Source: Gammaproteobacteria bacterium (GTDB lineage: Bacteria > Pseudomonadota > Gammaproteobacteria > S144-34). From it: a stretch of DNA of 7,256 nucleotides. The DNA lies in NCBI GenBank assembly GCA_015494165.1, contig WGBS01000103.1, positions 1 to 7,256 of the forward strand, given 5' to 3'. Both the position numbers and the translations under genes were made by a program. Shown here piece by piece: positions 1-4,399 of this stretch (the stretch's first letter is position 1; every line of letters starts with the position of its first letter). Under the pieces are notes generated by a model, which made no database searches, was not told the DNA's origin, and was given only the letters and a program-made list of their open reading frames with translations.

Positions 1-1
1 G

Positions 2-616
2 TGTCTGGACTGCCCCGAGGGGGTGTCCGACGACGTGACCTTCGTGGAGCTGGGCTGCGCGGGCCTCACGGTGCCGGTGCGCGGTCCGCGGCGCGCGCCC
101 GCGGCCGCGGACCGCGGGCGCTGGCGGGTGGAGCTCGAAGTGGGGCCGGAGCTGCTGCGCCACGGCGATCCCGTGCTGGCGCTCATGGCCTTCCTGGACG
201 AGGCGCACGCGCTCGGGCCGCACCGCGACGCCCTGTTCGTGGTGCTGCGCGAGCTGGTCGCGAACGCCCTCGAGCACGGCCTGCTCGGCCTCGACTCCGC
301 GGCCAAGGCCGACGCCGAGGGCTTCGCGGCCTACTACGCCGAGCGTGACCGCCGGCTCGGGGCGCTGCGCGAGGGGCGCATCCGGCTGCGCCTCGAGCAC
401 GAGCCGCGCGCGGACGGCGGCGCCTTCCGCCTCACCGTCGAGGACACGGGACCCGGCTTCGACATCGCGCGTCTCGCCCGCGCCGATGCGCCGGCGACGG
501 CTGCGCACGGGCGCGGCCTGGCGCTGGTGCGCGCCCTGTGCGAGCGGCTCGAGCACCGCGGGCGCGGCAACGTGGCGGAGGCCGTCTATGCCTGGCAGGC
601 CGAGCGGCACGACTAA
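2..616 (+). CDS. SpoIIE-type phosphatase / HATPase partner-switch protein, 3' part (HsbR-like)
   Basis: This is the C-terminal part of a gene that begins left of the window. The frame is open from nt 2 with no stop. The first visible residues, ending in DDVTFVEL, match the closing strand of SpoIIE/PP2C phosphatase domains. A GTG at nt 23 would give 197 aa but would start inside that motif, so I treat it as internal. The rest is a HATPase_c_2 (anti-sigma kinase-like) domain. Its N box is ELVANALEHG with Asn at nt 263, the G1 box is DTGPGFD with Asp at nt 443, and the G2-like motif is HGRGLAL near nt 503-523. The stretch GLDSAAKADAEGFAAYY is characteristic of proteins with receiver-phosphatase-HATPase order, such as Pseudomonas HsbR. 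Such proteins phosphorylate or dephosphorylate a serine on a STAS anti-anti-sigma factor. The receiver and most of the phosphatase are off-window, so full architecture is inferred. The downstream hybrid kinase is probably its co-transcribed partner. Confidence 0.85.
   Translation, partial: CLDCPEGVSDDVTFVELGCAGLTVPVRGPRRAPAAADRGRWRVELEVGPELLRHGDPVLALMAFLDEAHALGPHRDALFVVLRELVANALEHGLLGLDSAAKADAEGFAAYYAERDRRLGALREGRIRLRLEHEPRADGGAFRLTVEDTGPGFDIARLARADAPATAAHGRGLALVRALCERLEHRGRGNVAEAVYAWQAERHD
577..581 (+). promoter_or_regulatory. Ribosome binding site for the hybrid kinase (GGAGG)
   Basis: GGAGG lies 6 nt before the ATG at 588, which is ideal spacing, and sits inside the end of the upstream gene. 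It favours the ATG at 588 as the kinase start, with a 29-bp overlap of the upstream gene and likely translational coupling. A competing site is the G-rich run at 641-650, 9 nt before a GTG at 660. It would give a protein 24 residues shorter that still holds every domain. Confidence 0.5.
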
Positions 617-3600
617 CGCGCTCGAGCGGCGCCCGCGCGCAGGGGGCGGGACCGCGCTGGTGGCCGCCGACCCTTCGGCCTCGGCGCTCCGCGCCGTCGC
701 CGCCCATCTCGCCCTGTGCACACTCGACGGCGAGGGCCGCATCCTCGCGGTCAACGAGCGCTTCTGCGCGCTCGCCGGCGCCGACCGCGAGCGCCTCCTC
801 GGGTGGGGCCTCGACGTGCTGCGCATGGAGCACGCGGGCCGGCCGCTGCTGGAGGCCGCCGCGCCGGCGCTCGCGCGCGGCGAGGCGTGGCAGGGCGAGG
901 TGCGCCTCGTCGACGTCGAGGACCAGGAGCGTTGGGCCGAGGGGTCGCTGGTGGAGCTCGCCGCAGACCCGCGCCGCGGCCGCCAGCTCCTCCTCGCGCT
1001 CACCGAGACCACCGCGCGCCGCCGGGCGGAGGCGGCGCTCGCGCGCCTCGAGGGGCGCATGCGCCAGCTCGTCGCGGGCAGCCCCCTGGTGCTCTATGCC
1101 ACGCCGTGGGACGAGGCCTTCCGGCGCCTCAGCTACGTCAGCGAGGGCGTGCGCACGCTCCTCGGCCATCGCCGCGAGGCGGCGCTCGCGCCGGGCTTCT
1201 GGGAGCGGCACGTGCACCCGGAGGACCGCGCCTCGGTGCTGGCGCGCCTGCCGGTCCTCTACCGCGAGGGCCACCTCGAGGTGGAGTACCGCCTGCGCGC
1301 GGCGGACGGGGGCTGGCGCTGGGTGCGCGACCACCTGCGGCTCGCGCGCGACCCGCAGGGGAGCCCGGCGGAGATCGCCGGCGCCATGGTGGACGTCACG
1401 GAGCGGCGCCGCGCGGAGGACGCCCTGCGCGAGAGCGAGCGCAACCTCCGCACCCTCGCCGAGCACGCCGGCGACGCCATCCTCGTGGTGCAGGACGGCG
1501 TGCTGGTCTACGCCAACCGCGCGGCCCACGAGCTGCTGGGCCGGGAGCCTGGGTCGCTGGCGGGGGCGGCGCTGGGCGAGATCGCCTCGCGGCGCGGGCG
1601 CCGCGCGCTGGAGGCGCTGGTGGGGCGCTGGCTCGCCGGCGCGCCGGCGCCGGCGCGCAGCGACGGCTGGCTGCGGCGCCGCGACGGCACCGCCGTGGAG
1701 GTGGAGATGACTGCGAGCCGCATTCTATGGGACGGCGAGCCGGCGGTGGTGGTGGCCGCGCGCGACGTCGGCGTGCGGCGCGCCGCCGAGCGCGAGCTGC
1801 GCCGCGCGCGCGACGAGGCGCGCGCCGCCGAGCGTGCCAAGGCGGCCCTGCTCGCCAACACCAGCCACGAGATCCGCACCCCGCTCGCGGGCGTCATCGG
1901 CATGCTGGAGCTGATCGAGGGCGAGGCGCTGCCGCCGCGCGCCCGCCGGCGCGTGGCCAACGCGCGCGCCGCGGCCCGGCACCTGATGCGGCTCCTCGAC
2001 GAGCTGCTCGAGCTCTCGCGCCTGGAGGCGGGCGCCTTCCCCGTGCGGCCCGAGCCCGTGCGGCTCGCGGCGCTCGTCGAGGAGGTCGCCCAGGGCTTCG
2101 CGGACGCGGCCGCCGCCAAGGGCCTCACGCTCGACTGGCGGGTCGATCCCGCCCTGCGCGCGCCCGTGCGCACCGATCCCGTGCGCCTGCGCCAGGTGCT
2201 CTCCAACCTGGTCGGCAACGCCGTCAAGTTCACCGAGCGCGGCGGCATCGAGATCGAGGCGCTCCCGGACGGAGAGGGCCGGGTGCGCGTCGAGGTGCGT
2301 GACACCGGATGCGGCATCGCGCCGGCGGACCTCGAGCGCGTGTTCCGGCCCTTCGCGCAGGCCGACGAGTCGGCCGCCCGCCGCCACGGCGGCACGGGGT
2401 TGGGGCTGGCCATCGCGCGCGAGGTCGCGGAGCGGCTGGGCGGCACCCTGGAGGTGGATTCCACGCCCGGGCGCGGCAGCCGCTTCACGGTGCGCCTGCC
2501 GCGCCAGGCCGCGGGCGCCGCGGAGGCGGCGCCGGCGCCTCTGGCCCGGCTGCGGGTGGGCGTGGCCTGCGGGGGCTTCGCGGGCGCGGCGCTGGAGGCG
2601 GCGCTGCGGCTGCTCGGCGCCGAGCCGGCCGCGCCCGACGCAGGCGGGCTCGACGCGGTCGTGGGCGAGCCCGGCGCGCTGCCGCCCCCGGGCGGCGGCC
2701 TCCGGCGCGTGGCCGTCTGCGCGCCCTGGGAGCACGGGGCGGGGGGCGGTGCCGATGCCATCGTCCACCGGCCGCTGGCGCTCGAGGAGCTCGCCCGCGC
2801 CGTCGCCGGCCGGGAGGACGCCCCGGAGGCGCGGGTCGGGGCACCGCGCCGCGCACCCGCGGGCGGCGACGTCGTGCGCGTGCTGGTGGTCGAGGACGAC
2901 CCGGTCAACCGCGAGGTCGCGGTGGGCCTGCTCGAGCGCATCGGTTGCGAGGTGGTCGCCGAGCCCGCGGCCGAGCCGGCGTTGGCGCGCCTGCGCCGGC
3001 GCGAGCGTTTCGACCTCGTGCTCATGGACTGCCAGCTTCCGGGCATGGACGGCTACCAGGCGGTGCGCGCGCTGCGCGCGTGGGAGGCCTCCAGCGGCGT
3101 GCCCCGTGCGCGGGTGGTCGCCATGACCGCGCACGCCATGGCGGGCGACCGCGAGCGCTGCCTGGCGGTGGGCATGGACGGCTACCTGTGCAAGCCCGTC
3201 GCGCCCGGGGAGCTGGAGGCCCTGGTGGCCGAGGTGCGGGGCAAGGGGCACGCGCGCACCTCGGGCGAGACGCCGCCGCCGGCGGCAGGGGGCGGGGCGC
3301 TCGACCCCGCGCGTCTCGAGACCCTGCGCGCGAGCCTCGGCCCCGCCTTCGCGCGCGCCGTGCGCCTCTTCCTGGACGGGCTCGATGCGCGCCTCGAGTC
3401 CATCGGACGCGCGGCCGGGGCGGGCGACGGCGAGGCGCTCCTGCGCGAGGCGCACGCGCTCAAGGGCGCGGCGGCGAACCTCGGGGCGACGGGGCTGGCG
3501 AAGGCGGCCGACGCCGCGGTGCAGGCGGTGCGCGCCGGCCGCCTGCGCGAGGCGGCGGACGCGGCGGCCGCCATCCCGCCCGCGGCGGCGGCCGCGCGCG

Positions 3601-3635
3601 AGGCGCTGGCGGCCCTGCTCGAGAGCACCGCCTGA
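588..3635 (+). CDS. Soluble hybrid sensor histidine kinase, PAS x3-HisKA-HATPase-REC-HPt
   Basis: This is a 1015-aa unorthodox (BarA/ArcB-type) phosphorelay kinase. Domains by residue from ATG 588 are: PAS 33-145; PAS_3-like 158-278, ending VDVTERRRAE; PAS 284-398; a charged helical linker 395-420; and HisKA with H box NTSHEIRTPL (His427). HATPase follows at about 525-638, with N box Asn544, G1 DTGCGI from Asp572 and G2 GGTGLGLAI near 601. A degenerate receiver spans about 653-740. A true receiver spans 762-885, with acidic pair Asp770/Asp771, phosphoacceptor Asp814, Thr847 and Lys869. The HPt domain is about 905-1005, with His956 in EAHALKGAAANLGA. The complete His-Asp-His relay is therefore present. 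I see no membrane segment or signal peptide, so the protein should be cytosolic. There is no LOV-type cysteine motif, and the ligand is unknown. It follows and probably overlaps the HsbR-like gene, a likely phosphorelay target. The start is uncertain, with GTG 660 as the alternative; the function class is secure. Confidence 0.93.
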   Translation: MPGRPSGTTNALERRPRAGGGTALVAADPSASALRAVAAHLALCTLDGEGRILAVNERFCALAGADRERLLGWGLDVLRMEHAGRPLLEAAAPALARGEAWQGEVRLVDVEDQERWAEGSLVELAADPRRGRQLLLALTETTARRRAEAALARLEGRMRQLVAGSPLVLYATPWDEAFRRLSYVSEGVRTLLGHRREAALAPGFWERHVHPEDRASVLARLPVLYREGHLEVEYRLRAADGGWRWVRDHLRLARDPQGSPAEIAGAMVDVTERRRAEDALRESERNLRTLAEHAGDAILVVQDGVLVYANRAAHELLGREPGSLAGAALGEIASRRGRRALEALVGRWLAGAPAPARSDGWLRRRDGTAVEVEMTASRILWDGEPAVVVAARDVGVRRAAERELRRARDEARAAERAKAALLANTSHEIRTPLAGVIGMLELIEGEALPPRARRRVANARAAARHLMRLLDELLELSRLEAGAFPVRPEPVRLAALVEEVAQGFADAAAAKGLTLDWRVDPALRAPVRTDPVRLRQVLSNLVGNAVKFTERGGIEIEALPDGEGRVRVEVRDTGCGIAPADLERVFRPFAQADESAARRHGGTGLGLAIAREVAERLGGTLEVDSTPGRGSRFTVRLPRQAAGAAEAAPAPLARLRVGVACGGFAGAALEAALRLLGAEPAAPDAGGLDAVVGEPGALPPPGGGLRRVAVCAPWEHGAGGGADAIVHRPLALEELARAVAGREDAPEARVGAPRRAPAGGDVVRVLVVEDDPVNREVAVGLLERIGCEVVAEPAAEPALARLRRRERFDLVLMDCQLPGMDGYQAVRALRAWEASSGVPRARVVAMTAHAMAGDRERCLAVGMDGYLCKPVAPGELEALVAEVRGKGHARTSGETPPPAAGGGALDPARLETLRASLGPAFARAVRLFLDGLDARLESIGRAAGAGDGEALLREAHALKGAAANLGATGLAKAADAAVQAVRAGRLREAADAAAAIPPAAAAAREALAALLESTA

Positions 3636-3651
3636 GGCGCGGGCTCAGGCG
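3629..3651. terminator. Possible shared bidirectional terminator between convergent genes
   Basis: CGCCTGAG (3629-3636) and CTCAGGCG (3644-3651) form a perfect 8-bp inverted repeat around a 7-nt loop. The left arm contains the kinase stop TGA and the right arm contains the minus-strand stop of the redox gene, read as TCA on the plus strand. A strong GC-rich hairpin in a 9-bp convergent gap fits a two-way terminator. No T-tract follows on either strand, so a classical intrinsic terminator is not shown and the site could simply impede convergent transcription. Confidence 0.4.
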
Positions 3652-4322
3652 CCGGCCTGGCCCGCGCCGCGGTCGCGCGAGAGGGCCTCGAGCGCCTCGG
3701 CGGCGATCTCGCGCACGTCGGGGTTGGCGTCGGCGAGCAGCGGCTCGAGCCAGCGCCGCGCGGCCGGGTCGCCCGTCAGGCCAAGGAGGTGCGCGGCGTC
3801 GGCGCGCACGCCGGGCCGCTCCGAGCGGGTGAGCTCGCCGAGCGCCCCGATCCACTCGCTGAGCCGGCCTTCCGCCGCGAGCTGCTCGAGCAGGGCCGAG
3901 ACGCCGATGCGCGCCTTGAGGTCGGCCTCCTCGTCGGCGAGCAGGGCCAGCAGGGCCGGCAGCCAGCGCGCGGGCTCGGCGGCGGCGCGCCGCGTCATCG
4001 CCTCGAGGCGCCCCGCGGCGAGCTCCTGCTCGACATAGCGCGCGAGCGCCCGGGTGTCGCCCGCGGCGGCGCGGGCCCACTCGCGGAGCTCCCCCTCGGT
4101 GTGCAGCCCCTGGAGCTCGAGCGGCCCGAGACGCAGCCAGGGCACGGCGCGGATGCCGAGCGCCCGCGCGCGCTCGGGCTCGCGGGAGATGTCCACCACG
4201 CGCAGCGCGCCGATGGCGCCGTCGGCGAGCAGGCGCTCGAGCGCCGCCCGCACGCGCGGACAGTAGGGGCAGCCGGGGGCGACGTAGAGCTCGGCCTCGG
4301 GCGCGGGCATGGAGCGCAGCAT
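3645..4322 (-). CDS. Glutaredoxin/thioredoxin-fold protein with C-terminal HEAT-like repeats
   Basis: This is a 225-aa protein in two parts. Residues about 9-85 form a thioredoxin-like fold. The redox motif CPYC (Cys18-Cys21) sits after a beta strand in ELYVAPGCPYC, and a cis-proline candidate, Pro61, lies in IRAVPWL. CPYC is the classic dithiol glutaredoxin motif, so disulfide exchange is likely; the substrate is unknown. Residues about 125-215 are alpha-helical with at least two HEAT-like units, seen as PGVRADAAHLLG and PDVREIAAEALEAL, which usually mediate protein binding. No signal peptide or membrane segment is visible, so a cytosolic location is expected. The ATG at 4322 has a weak G-rich stretch before it. 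The ATG at 4310 (221 aa) has no visible Shine-Dalgarno sequence but starts nearer the fold and is a real alternative. The gene is convergent with the kinase (9 bp apart) and divergent from recC (77 bp). I do not recognise a named family member. The Trx-fold call is firm and the HEAT call is good. Confidence 0.85.
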   Translation of the reverse strand: MLRSMPAPEAELYVAPGCPYCPRVRAALERLLADGAIGALRVVDISREPERARALGIRAVPWLRLGPLELQGLHTEGELREWARAAAGDTRALARYVEQELAAGRLEAMTRRAAAEPARWLPALLALLADEEADLKARIGVSALLEQLAAEGRLSEWIGALGELTRSERPGVRADAAHLLGLTGDPAARRWLEPLLADANPDVREIAAEALEALSRDRGAGQAGA

Positions 4323-4385
4323 ACGCCGCCGGAAGGCGCGAGGCGAGGGCCGGCCGCAGGCTCGCTCCCTGAGCCACCGCCCCGG

Positions 4386-4391
4386 TAGACT
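4386..4391 (+). promoter_or_regulatory. Possible -10 element for recC (TAGACT), near-leaderless transcript
   Basis: TAGACT matches four of six positions of the sigma-70 -10 consensus TATAAT and stands out in GC-rich sequence. Transcription would start about 7 nt downstream, within a few bases of the recC ATG at 4400. No Shine-Dalgarno sequence is visible before that ATG, so a leaderless or nearly leaderless mRNA is possible. No convincing -35 hexamer is found at the usual distance, which keeps confidence low. Confidence 0.25.
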
Positions 4392-4399
4392 GGCCGCGC

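Noticed and set aside
345..587. Extension of the kinase frame upstream to an ATG at 345
   Set aside because: That stretch overlaps the conserved HATPase domain of the preceding gene in another frame. Its translation is Arg/Ser/Ala-rich with no domain.
1639..1658. A 20-bp perfect GC palindrome inside the kinase gene
   Set aside because: It encodes an Ala/Gly/Pro-rich loop of the third PAS domain using GC-only codons, so it is most simply explained by composition and codon use. No partner copy or regulatory context was seen.
432..3455. Several long antisense open frames across the kinase gene (for example 432-1529, 1508-3046 and 1725-3455)
   Set aside because: The plus-strand frame encodes clear PAS, HisKA, HATPase, REC and HPt domains throughout. 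The antisense frames have only compositionally biased sequence.
716..3832. Alternative plus-strand frames of 275-528 codons within the kinase gene and past its end
   Set aside because: They are extremely Arg/Ala/Gly-rich shadows of the kinase frame with no domain content or plausible start signals.
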